Part shown: positions 1 to 5,922 of the stretch, in pieces
How positions within the stretch are numbered: position 1 is the first letter of the stretch
Layout: every line of letters begins with the position of its first letter
Source of the DNA: Sphingobium sp.
GTDB lineage: Bacteria; Pseudomonadota; Alphaproteobacteria; Sphingomonadales; Sphingomonadaceae
NCBI GenBank assembly: GCA_030148625.1
Contig: JASBTC010000180.1
Location: 1-8,300 of the forward strand
Direction of reading: 5' to 3'
Length of the DNA: 8,300 bases
Notes under the pieces: model-generated
What the model was told of the DNA's origin: nothing
Seen by the model: only the letters and a program-made list of their open reading frames with translations
The model's database searches: none
Translations under genes and position numbers: made by a program

Positions 1-2
1 CG

Positions 3-722
3 GGCATTCCCAGGCTGTTCCACGAGCGGCCCAAAGCCCCGTTCGAGGTCCGCCCGCTGCCCGCGCTCGGAGACCAGCGCGGCACCGGCTATTATCGCCC
101 CGGCCCGCCCGATGGGGTCTCCCCAGGCATATTGTTCTTCAACATGTCGATGCTCAACACCCGCCCGATCCCGACGCTCGAAACGCTGACTTTGCACGAG
201 GGCATTCCCGGCCATCATTTCCAGATCACGCTGGCGCGCGAGAATGAAAAGCTGCCGCCGCTGCTGCGCTACGGATCGTCAACCGCCTTTTCCGAAGGCT
301 GGGGACTCTATGCCGAATCTCTGGGCCCCGAACTCGGCATGTTCGGCGATCCGATGCAGTTGTTCGGCCATCTCGATATGGAGATGCTGCGCGCGGTGCG
401 GCTGGTGGTCGATACCGGCATCCACGCCATGCGCTGGGATCGGCAGCGCGCGATCGACTATATGCTCGACAACACCTCGATGGCGGCGCGCGACGTCGCG
501 GTCGAGATCGACCGCTATATCGCCTATCCCGGCCAGGCCTGCGCCTACAAGATCGGCGAGCTCAAATTCCGCCAGCTTCGCGAAGAGGCCAAGGCGAAGC
601 TGGGTGCGGCGTTCGATATCCGCGACTATCATCATCAGGCCATCGGCACCGGCGCATTGCCGATGGACGTACTCGACGCGAAGATCCGGCGATGGATCGA
701 TGCAGGCGGCGGCAAGGGGTGA
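3..722 (+). CDS. DUF885 family putative zinc hydrolase, C-terminal part (5' end outside window)
   Basis: The reading frame is open from the first bases of the window, so this is the C-terminal 239 residues of a longer protein; DUF885 proteins usually run to roughly 550-620 residues, often with an export signal. Counting from the first complete codon, residues 65-72 read HEGIPGHH, the family's zinc-binding HExxPGHH-type motif, and about 25 residues later E98 lies in SEGWGLYAES, the conserved second acidic motif. The family is predicted to be metallo-hydrolases or peptidases; most members have no tested substrate. An internal TTG at 132 gives a shorter frame, but the coding sequence clearly continues upstream, with family-like sequence (GTGYYRPGPPDG) before it. 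The stop is 29 bases before the ATG of the DUF3311 gene, so the two are probably co-transcribed. A link between the hydrolase and the adjacent permease (release then uptake) is inference from position only. Confidence 0.9.
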   Translation, partial: GIPRLFHERPKAPFEVRPLPALGDQRGTGYYRPGPPDGVSPGILFFNMSMLNTRPIPTLETLTLHEGIPGHHFQITLARENEKLPPLLRYGSSTAFSEGWGLYAESLGPELGMFGDPMQLFGHLDMEMLRAVRLVVDTGIHAMRWDRQRAIDYMLDNTSMAARDVAVEIDRYIAYPGQACAYKIGELKFRQLREEAKAKLGAAFDIRDYHHQAIGTGALPMDVLDAKIRRWIDAGGGKG

Positions 723-751
723 GCCCGGCCCGTGAAAATGATGATTCCCGA

Positions 752-1009
752 ATGACACCCCCCGCAGAAACCCCGCCCCGCCGCCGGCCGCATCGCTGGC
801 TGCTGCTGATCCCGTTCATCTGGCAGGTCGGCATGGTTCCCTTCGTCAACGATATTGCCTGGCGGCCATTTTCGCTGCCTTTCCCGATGGTCTGGCAGAT
901 GGTGGGCATCGTCATCGCCTCGATCGTCATCGCGATCGTGTTCGCGATCGACAAACGCCATCCCGAATTTCCGGAAACCGGGTACGACGCGGCGGAGGAC
1001 AGGCATTGA
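752..1009 (+). CDS. DUF3311 small membrane protein, partner of the symporter
   Basis: The product is 85 residues with two hydrophobic helices, about residues 16-33 and 46-66, joined by a short loop with NDIAWRPFSLPFP, and a charged C-terminal tail. The motif LLLIPFIWQVGMVPFVND and the P-F-x-L-P-F loop are typical of DUF3311, a family that almost always sits directly upstream of a sodium:solute symporter-family permease and is thought to be an accessory subunit; its exact role is unknown. The ATG at 752 is chosen because the protein then begins just before the first helix. It has no convincing Shine-Dalgarno sequence. An in-frame GTG at 719 overlaps the DUF885 stop (GTGA) and would add 11 residues through translational coupling; I cannot exclude it. 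The stop TGA overlaps the TTG start of the permease. Membrane location in the inner membrane is inferred from the hydrophobic segments. Confidence 0.85.
   Translation: MTPPAETPPRRRPHRWLLLIPFIWQVGMVPFVNDIAWRPFSLPFPMVWQMVGIVIASIVIAIVFAIDKRHPEFPETGYDAAEDRH
994..998 (+). promoter_or_regulatory. Shine-Dalgarno GGAGG for the TTG start of the permease
   Basis: A perfect GGAGG lies 7 bases before the TTG at 1006, inside the last codons of the DUF3311 gene. This decides the unusual start codon: TTG overlaps the DUF3311 stop as TTGA, and there is no ATG or GTG nearby that would keep the first transmembrane helix. Confidence 0.8.
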
Positions 1010-2463
1010 TCCTCGCGCTCACACTCTCGATCGTGCTCGGCACCATGGCGGGCGCGCTGCTCTACAGTCGTCGTCAGGCGCGGGCACGCACCCTGGCGGA
1101 CTGGGCGGTCGGCGGGCGCCGTTTCGGCGTGCTCATCTTCTGGTTCCTCAATGCCGGAGAGATCTACACCACCTTCGCCGTTCTCGGCATTTCGGGTTTC
1201 GCCTGGGCACATGGCGCCCCCGCCTATCTCGCCTTCACCTCGGTCTCGCTGTCGGCGACGCTCGGTTATTGGCTGATGCCGCGCATCTGGGATGCCGGAC
1301 GCCGGCGCGGGCTGGTGACCCAGGCCGATTTCTTCGCCGATCATTACCGTGCGACCTGGCTGGGCGTCGTCGTCGGCATCGCCGGCATCGCGGCGCTGGT
1401 CGTCTATGTCCAGATCCAGATCGTCGCATTGAGCCTGATCGTCAGGCTGACATTGGGGCCGGAGGTTTCGCCGCTGTCGGCGGCACTGATCGCCGCCGCG
1501 GTGATGCTTGCTTTCGTCTATTTCGCCGGACTGCGTTCCGCCGCTTTCGCGGCCGGCGTGAAGGACGTGCTGATGCTGCTGGTCGTCGCCGGGCTCTGCC
1601 TGACCGTCGCGAGCAAGGTCGGCGCGTCGTCCATGCTCGACGTCTACCGGCTGGCGCAGGACACCCATCCGGGCATCGGCAGCTTTCCGGGGCTTCAGCC
1701 CGACGCCGGCATGTCGACGACCTGGCTGATGACCGCGGCGCTCAACGTCGCGCTGGGCAACTGGATCCTGCCGCATATGTTCCAGCTTTGCTTCTCTGCC
1801 GGAAGCGAGGCGACGATCCGCCGCAACGCGATCTGGCAACCGATCTACTCGCTCTCCTATTTCTTCATCATCCTGATGGGCTTTGCCGCGCTTCTGGCGG
1901 GAACCGTGCCCGAGGGTGGCGATACCAATGCGGTGCTGCTCCAGTTCGTGGCGGACCGCTATCCGCCATGGGCGATCGGCATCTTCGCCGGCACTGCCTG
2001 CCTGCTCGCGCTGGTGCCGGGTTCGGTGCTGCTGCTGACCGCCGGATCGATATTCAGCCGCAACGTCGTGCTGCCGCTGAGACCGGCTATGAGCGATCGT
2101 GCCGGGCTGCTGGTGTCGCGCGGCGCGATGATCGTGTTCGCCGGGATCGCGATCTGGCTTACCCTGGGCGGCTCCAGGTCGCTCGTCGAGATCGGCCTGT
2201 CGGCCTATGCCGCGATCGGCATGCTCGCGCCGGGCGTCTATTTCGCCTTTCTGTGGAAACGCGCGCACGCCGCCGGCATTTTCGCGGGCATCGTCGCGGG
2301 ATATCTCGCATTGCTGCTGCCCCAGGCACAGGCGCTGTGGAATGAAATCCTGCCGCAATGGGATCACGGCCTGATCGCGATGGCGATCGACGCCGCGGTG
2401 GCGGCTGCGGTCTGCCTGGCCTGGCCGCGCCAGACACTGGCGCGTGAGCCGCAAATCGCCTGA
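1006..2463 (+). CDS. Sodium:solute symporter (SSS/SSF) family permease
   Basis: The protein has 485 residues and about 12-13 hydrophobic segments, normal for SSS-family (PutP/vSGLT fold) secondary transporters of the inner membrane. The early segment has the family-like GGRRFG (36-41), then GEIYTTF and GISGFAWAHG, and the TM8-equivalent region runs ALVPGSVLLLTAGSIFSRNV (about 335-354). It starts with TTG, overlapping the DUF3311 stop and preceded by GGAGG, so translation is probably coupled. The DUF3311 neighbour is typical of a branch of this family that includes monocarboxylate/amino-acid permeases of the MctP kind (family knowledge), but the substrate cannot be read from sequence. An amino or imino acid fits the catabolic genes across the divergent regulator. 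Oddity: by hand alignment, the PutP Ser340/Thr341 Na+-site residues correspond to V337 and P338, so Na+ coupling is uncertain. The gene ends 12 bases before the convergent lysR stop. Confidence 0.92.
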   Translation: MILALTLSIVLGTMAGALLYSRRQARARTLADWAVGGRRFGVLIFWFLNAGEIYTTFAVLGISGFAWAHGAPAYLAFTSVSLSATLGYWLMPRIWDAGRRRGLVTQADFFADHYRATWLGVVVGIAGIAALVVYVQIQIVALSLIVRLTLGPEVSPLSAALIAAAVMLAFVYFAGLRSAAFAAGVKDVLMLLVVAGLCLTVASKVGASSMLDVYRLAQDTHPGIGSFPGLQPDAGMSTTWLMTAALNVALGNWILPHMFQLCFSAGSEATIRRNAIWQPIYSLSYFFIILMGFAALLAGTVPEGGDTNAVLLQFVADRYPPWAIGIFAGTACLLALVPGSVLLLTAGSIFSRNVVLPLRPAMSDRAGLLVSRGAMIVFAGIAIWLTLGGSRSLVEIGLSAYAAIGMLAPGVYFAFLWKRAHAAGIFAGIVAGYLALLLPQAQALWNEILPQWDHGLIAMAIDAAVAAAVCLAWPRQTLAREPQIA

Positions 2464-2475
2464 TGGCCGAGTCGG

Positions 2476-3372
2476 TTATACCCAGGTCTTCAGTTTCGCT
2501 TCCAGGATAGCGAGCAACCGCGCCGGTGCGCCTTCCAGCTGCCGGCCAAGCCGATGGATCAGGCTGACGGTGCTGTGCTCCAGCTCGTCGTCGAGCAATG
2601 GGCGCGCGACCAGCGAGCCTTCCTCGAGCTCGGCCAGCACCGAGATGCGCGGCAGGATGGTGAGTGCGCGTCCGGCCTTGGCGATCTCGCGCATCATCTG
2701 GATCGACGTCGTCACCAGCCGCGGCTCCAGCCAGACATGCGCGCGCTTCTGCGCGTCGTTGAGCGTGCTGCGGATGCGGAAACCGCGCGGTGGCAGGCAA
2801 AGCTCATAGTCCTTCAGGTCGGCGATGGTCAGCGCTTCCTTTGCCGCTGCGGGGTGCTGGGGTGCGCACAGCACCACCAGCGGCTGCGCAACCGCGGTGC
2901 GCGTGCGGATCTTGGGTTCGCTGGTCGTGTGCAGGATCATGCCGATATGCGCTTCGTCATCGAGCACCATGCGCACGATCTCCGAACTGGGGCAGCTCGT
3001 CACTGTGATGGCGATGCCGGGATTGCGGCGCTGGAATCCGTCGATCGTCCGCGTGAAGGGCGGTCCGAAAAAGCCCTCGCCGATCGCCAGGTCGATGCGG
3101 CCGGTCTTCACTTCGCGCAGTTCCTGAAGCTGGTTCATCAGCGCTTCACGGTCGGCGAGCTGGTTCTTGTGATATTCGAACGCCAATTGCCCCGCCTCGG
3201 TCAGCCGGATCGACCGGCGGCCGCGCTCGATCAGCGCGATGCCCATCTCGTTTTCGAGCTGCGCGATCTGCCGGCTGATCGAGGAAACCGCGACGCCGAT
3301 CTTATCGCTGGCCAGCCGCATCGATCCCAGGCTGGCGGCTTCGTAGAAATATTGAAGTGCGTTGTCCCACAT
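2476..3372 (-). CDS. LysR-type transcriptional regulator
   Basis: The product is 298 residues, the normal length for a LysR regulator. Residues 3-62 form the winged helix-turn-helix (ALQYFYEAASLGSMRLAS, then VAVSSISRQIAQLE and the wing RRSIRLTEAG). A linker helix covers about 64-90, and a periplasmic-binding-protein-like effector domain runs from about 91 to the end. The ATG at 3372 is chosen because it places LQYFYEAA at the normal distance from the N terminus, with GGAG 10 bases upstream. An open frame extends to 3471 but would add 33 atypical residues and run across the operator. The gene is divergent from the DapA-family operon and 47 bases from a perfect T-N11-A palindrome, the classical arrangement for an activator of the divergent operon that also represses itself. 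The inducer is unknown; a substrate or intermediate of the neighbouring pathway is the natural guess. It is convergent with the permease gene, leaving no room for a separate terminator. Confidence 0.94.
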   Translation of the reverse strand: MWDNALQYFYEAASLGSMRLASDKIGVAVSSISRQIAQLENEMGIALIERGRRSIRLTEAGQLAFEYHKNQLADREALMNQLQELREVKTGRIDLAIGEGFFGPPFTRTIDGFQRRNPGIAITVTSCPSSEIVRMVLDDEAHIGMILHTTSEPKIRTRTAVAQPLVVLCAPQHPAAAKEALTIADLKDYELCLPPRGFRIRSTLNDAQKRAHVWLEPRLVTTSIQMMREIAKAGRALTILPRISVLAELEEGSLVARPLLDDELEHSTVSLIHRLGRQLEGAPARLLAILEAKLKTWV

Positions 3373-3418
3373 CCGCGTGACGCTCCATCCTGCCCCAGGA
3401 TTCCACCATGGCGACAGT

Positions 3419-3435
3419 GTTGCGTATTTCGCAAC
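3419..3435. promoter_or_regulatory. LysR-type operator, perfect palindrome GTTGCG-TATTT-CGCAAC
   Basis: The 17-base sequence has perfect 6-base inverted arms around a 5-base A/T-rich centre, and contains the T-N11-A core (T3421, A3433) expected for LysR regulators. It lies 47 bases upstream of the lysR start and about 64 bases upstream of a likely transcription start for the divergent operon, which matches the usual -65 position of the LysR recognition site. That the adjacent LysR protein binds here is inference from position and symmetry. Confidence 0.72.
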
Positions 3436-3456
3436 CAAATTCGCCTTTCGTTGCCC

Positions 3457-3484
3457 TTGCTGCCAATGCACCTTGCCGTATCGA
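3457..3484 (+). promoter_or_regulatory. Candidate sigma-70 promoter of the catabolic operon
   Basis: TTGCTG (3457-3462) and TATCGA (3479-3484) are separated by 16 bases. The match to consensus is weak, as is common for LysR-activated promoters. It is proposed mainly because the spacing to the LysR palindrome upstream and the Shine-Dalgarno downstream is right. A start of transcription near 3491 would leave a leader of about 43 bases before the ATT codon at 3534. Confidence 0.35.
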
Positions 3485-3520
3485 AGCGTCCGGGGTCCAT
3501 TGGACCACGCGTCGCAAGCA

Positions 3521-3527
3521 AGGGGGA
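3521..3527 (+). promoter_or_regulatory. Shine-Dalgarno AGGGGGA preceding an ATT start codon
   Basis: This is the only strong ribosome binding site upstream of the DapA-family reading frame. It is followed after 6 bases by the in-frame ATT at 3534, which lies exactly where the family's N terminus (about 10 residues before WRGYIPAITTPF) should begin. Confidence 0.6.
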
Positions 3528-3533
3528 AAGCCG

Positions 3534-4460
3534 ATTTCGACCACCAAAAGATCGCGCGTCGACTGGCGCGGCTATATCCCTGCCATCACCACGCCGTTCG
3601 ATCAGGCGCATGAACTCGATCTCGCCGCGCTTGGGCGGTTGCTCGAATGGTTGCATGCGGAGGGCATGCACGGGCTGCTGATCGCGGGCACCACTGGCGA
3701 ATGGCCGAGCATGTCGGCGGCGGAGCGCAAGCGCCTGTTCGACGCGGCGGGCAATCAGCTTTCGGGCAAGCTCCATCTGCTGGCCGGGTGCAGCGCTTTC
3801 ACCGCCAAGGAAGTGATCGACCTGGCCGAACAGGCCGCATCGAGCGGCTTCGACGGGATCATGGTGACGCCCCCACCCTATTTCTGCCCCTCTCCGTCGG
3901 AGATACTGGGGTTCTATTCGGACATCTCCAACGCCTCGCCACTGCCGATCTGCGTCTATAACTGGCCACCGGGCACCGGGATCGACATGCCGCTCGATCT
4001 GCTGGAGCAGTTGGCCGATCTCGAGAATGTCGTCGCGATCAAGCAGTCGACGGGCGATCTCCGCCGTTTCGTGAAGACCTTCTTCGCCTTGAACGAGCGC
4101 GTCCGCGTCTTCGGCCATTCGATGGACGAGCATGGCCTGGCGTTGCTCCAGGCGCGGGGCGGCGACGGCACGATGGGCGCGGGCGGCGTGCTCGGCCGTA
4201 TCCATCCCGATTTCTACAATCATCTCTGGGCGGGCGACATCGACGCGGCACGCGAATGCGGCCGCAAGGATCGCGTGATCCTCGATGAATGGTACACCTC
4301 CGATCTGGTCGGCCGTTTCGGCTCGGGACCGGCGATCCTCAAGGCCGCGCTCAACGTCCAGGGTCTGCCCGGCGGCCATGTCCGCCCGCCGCTGCAGGAC
4401 GTCTCGGTCGAGGACATGGATCGAATCAGGGAGACTTTGGTCGCGCTCGGGCGCATCTAG
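3534..4460 (+). CDS. DapA-family (DHDPS/NAL) aldolase or deaminase, probable ATT start
   Basis: From ATT 3534 the product is 308 residues, close to the usual 290-310 of this (beta/alpha)8-barrel class I aldolase family. Visible family marks are GYIPAITTPF (14-23), the GTTGEWPSMS motif (52-61; substrate-carboxylate Thr-Thr), a Tyr in VTPPPYF (Y116), the catalytic-type Tyr in VYNWPPGTG (Y142), and the Schiff-base lysine in VVAIKQSTGD (K170). The residue matching Arg138 of E. coli DapA is Gly (PPGTG instead of PSRTG), so lysine biosynthesis is unlikely. With the heterotrimeric dehydrogenase downstream, the best match is the role of pyrroline-4-hydroxy-2-carboxylate deaminase of hydroxyproline catabolism; a 2-keto acid aldolase is the main alternative. 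The only conventional starts in frame are ATG 3408 and TTG 3420, which would give a 42-residue or slightly shorter atypical leader and would put the LysR operator inside the gene. The stop is 5 bases before the next ATG. Family membership is sure; start and exact reaction are inference. Confidence 0.9.
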   Translation: MSTTKRSRVDWRGYIPAITTPFDQAHELDLAALGRLLEWLHAEGMHGLLIAGTTGEWPSMSAAERKRLFDAAGNQLSGKLHLLAGCSAFTAKEVIDLAEQAASSGFDGIMVTPPPYFCPSPSEILGFYSDISNASPLPICVYNWPPGTGIDMPLDLLEQLADLENVVAIKQSTGDLRRFVKTFFALNERVRVFGHSMDEHGLALLQARGGDGTMGAGGVLGRIHPDFYNHLWAGDIDAARECGRKDRVILDEWYTSDLVGRFGSGPAILKAALNVQGLPGGHVRPPLQDVSVEDMDRIRETLVALGRI

Positions 4461-4465
4461 CTTTT

Positions 4466-5644
4466 ATGAGGCGGGTGGACGTGGCGATCGTGGGTGGCGG
4501 GCTGGTTGGCTGCGCGACCGCATGGCGCCTCGCCGCGGCCGGCGCCTCAGTCGAACTGATCGAGGCAACCGACATCAACGCCGGCGCATCGGGCCAGAAT
4601 GCCGGGTCGCTGCATTTCCAGATCGAGCGCCGCTTCCTCGAGAATGGCGAGGCGCTGGCGGAGCAGGCCGCCGATATCGTCGCGCTCAGCCGGATCGCGG
4701 TCGAGGATTGGCGCGGGCTTGAGACCGCGCTGGGCGCCGATCTCCATGTCTCGATACAGGGCGGGCTGATGGTTGCGGAGACGCCCGATCAGGTCGCGCT
4801 GCTCGAACGCAAGGCGGTGCGCGAACAGGCCGAGGGATTGAAGGTCCGCACGATCGATGGCGACGCGGCGCGAGCAATTGCCCCTTATCTGTCGCCCTCG
4901 GTTCTGGCCGCCAATCACAGCGGCGACGAGGGTCATGCCGATCCGCGCACGGTCACCCCTGCACTGGCCGCCGCGGCCCGCTCGGCCGGCGCGACGATCC
5001 GGACACAAAGCGCAGTGCGTTCGATCGATCGCCGGGCAGGTGGCGGTTTTTCCGTCACCGGCGACGGTTTTTCGCTGCATACTGATCAGATCCTGATCGC
5101 GGCCGGTGCCTGGACGACGGCGCTGTGTGCGCTCGCCAATCTCCATATGCCGCTTTATCCGGTCGCGCTGCTGATGAACGCCACCGAGCGGACTGCGCCG
5201 ATGGTGCCGCATCTCGTCCAGCATGTCGGGCGCCGGCTGTCGCTCAAGCAGACCCATGCCGGCAATCTGCTGATCGGCGGCGGATGGCCGTCGCGGCTGG
5301 CGCAATCGCCGGGCGGCGGCTTCGACCTGTCGCGCCGTGCGACGATGATCCCGGACTCGCTGTCGGGCAATCTGCGCACCGCGATCGATGTCGTTCCCGG
5401 CCTGGCGCGGCTCAACCTGATCCGGAGCTGGACGGGCGTCACCGCCATTTCCGCCGACCAGCTGCCGATCGTCGGGCAAGTGCCGCGCATGCCGGGCCTT
5501 TGGGTCGCGGCCGGCGGCTCCGCCTTCACGCTCGGCCCGACCTTCGCGCGGCTGATCGCGGCCGCGATGGCGGGCGAGTCCGCCGATGCCCTCGCCATCG
5601 TCTCGCCCGCCCGCTTCGAGCATCTCAACGGGTTCATGGGATGA
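4466..5644 (+). CDS. DadA-like FAD-dependent oxidoreductase, catalytic (beta-type) subunit of a heterotrimeric dehydrogenase
   Basis: The 392-residue protein starts with a Rossmann FAD motif VAIVGGGLVG (6-15), ends its second strand with Glu (VELIE, E33), and has the GASGQNAGS motif (40-48) of the D-amino-acid oxidase/DadA superfamily. The C-terminal part has RSWTGVTAISADQLPIVG and GLWVAAGGSAFTLGP, which close the FAD and substrate site. It resembles the DadA-type subunits of D-hydroxyproline dehydrogenase, opine oxidase and HcnC, which oxidise the C-N bond of an amino or imino acid. Order and contact with the two following genes (4-base ATGA overlap with the [2Fe-2S] gene) support a single complex. 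No signal peptide or membrane helix is visible. The ATG at 4466 lacks a clear Shine-Dalgarno and lies 5 bases after the DapA-family stop, so it probably depends on re-initiation; GTG at 4475 or 4481 are possible alternatives. The substrate is inferred (D-hydroxyproline or a similar imino acid). Confidence 0.92.
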   Translation: MRRVDVAIVGGGLVGCATAWRLAAAGASVELIEATDINAGASGQNAGSLHFQIERRFLENGEALAEQAADIVALSRIAVEDWRGLETALGADLHVSIQGGLMVAETPDQVALLERKAVREQAEGLKVRTIDGDAARAIAPYLSPSVLAANHSGDEGHADPRTVTPALAAAARSAGATIRTQSAVRSIDRRAGGGFSVTGDGFSLHTDQILIAAGAWTTALCALANLHMPLYPVALLMNATERTAPMVPHLVQHVGRRLSLKQTHAGNLLIGGGWPSRLAQSPGGGFDLSRRATMIPDSLSGNLRTAIDVVPGLARLNLIRSWTGVTAISADQLPIVGQVPRMPGLWVAAGGSAFTLGPTFARLIAAAMAGESADALAIVSPARFEHLNGFMG

Positions 5645-5922
5645 GCGGTTCGCGCATCTCCGGCGAAACGCGCGGCGCGGCGATCGCGATCGTCGTCGAC
5701 GGCGCGTCTGTTCCCGCCTTTACCGGGGAAACGCTCGCGGCAGCGATGCTCGCCGCCGACCGGACGGCCTTTCGGCGCGACACGCACGGTGCGCCGCGCG
5801 GACTGTTCTGCAACATGGGCAGCTGCTCCGAATGCCTGGTCACGCGCGTCACCGACGGACGGCGCATCCGCGCCTGCCTGACCGAAGCGACCGACGGGCT
5901 GGAGATCCGCACCGATGGCTGA
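5641..5922 (+). CDS. Small [2Fe-2S] ferredoxin-like subunit (Fer2_4/HcnA type)
   Basis: The 93-residue protein has a plant-type [2Fe-2S] cluster pattern, C57-x4-C62-x2-C65-x13-C79, in the context LFCNMGSCSECLV and RACLTEA. This is the pattern of the small HcnA-like subunits and of the N-terminal domain of heterotetrameric sarcosine oxidase alpha chains. The N-terminal half is a short beta-grasp domain (IAIVVDGASVPAFTGETLAAAML). It should carry electrons from the flavin subunits toward the membrane quinone pool or another acceptor; that role is taken from the family. The start ATG overlaps the upstream stop (ATGA) and its own stop lies inside the start of the next gene (8-base overlap), so the three subunits are translationally linked. 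Confidence 0.92.
   Translation: MSGSRISGETRGAAIAIVVDGASVPAFTGETLAAAMLAADRTAFRRDTHGAPRGLFCNMGSCSECLVTRVTDGRRIRACLTEATDGLEIRTDG

Larger units (their letters stand above)
3373..3533. promoter_or_regulatory. Divergent intergenic control region between lysR and the catabolic operon
   Basis: These 161 bases are less GC-biased than the genes around them and contain the LysR palindrome, a candidate promoter and a strong Shine-Dalgarno sequence for the rightward operon. The + strand frame from ATG 3408 is open through the region. Its 42 codons end in G or C in only 23 cases, against 30 of the next 42 codons, and the peptide does not resemble the N terminus of any DapA-family protein I know. I therefore treat this stretch as non-coding. 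Confidence 0.7.

Noticed and set aside
732..755. Seven-codon leader ORF (GTG AAA ATG ATG ATT CCC GAA TGA) overlapping the DUF3311 start
   Set aside because: It is very short, lacks a Shine-Dalgarno sequence and a regulatory codon pattern or hairpins, and can arise by chance.
562..2454. A 630-codon open frame on the minus strand
   Set aside because: It is antisense to the DUF885, DUF3311 and SSS genes, its translation is low-complexity R/D/H/Q-rich sequence typical of the reverse strand of GC-rich genes, and it has no recognisable domain.
3408..3533. N-terminal extension of the DapA-family protein from ATG 3408
   Set aside because: It has atypical codon use, no resemblance to the family N terminus, contains the LysR palindrome and would leave only 35 bases for two divergent promoters. 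It remains the only ATG start, so it is noted as the alternative.
3231..4379. A 382-codon open frame on the minus strand
   Set aside because: It lies antisense to the DapA-family gene and the lysR N terminus, and its translation shows no family motif; it is explained by GC skew of the third codon position.
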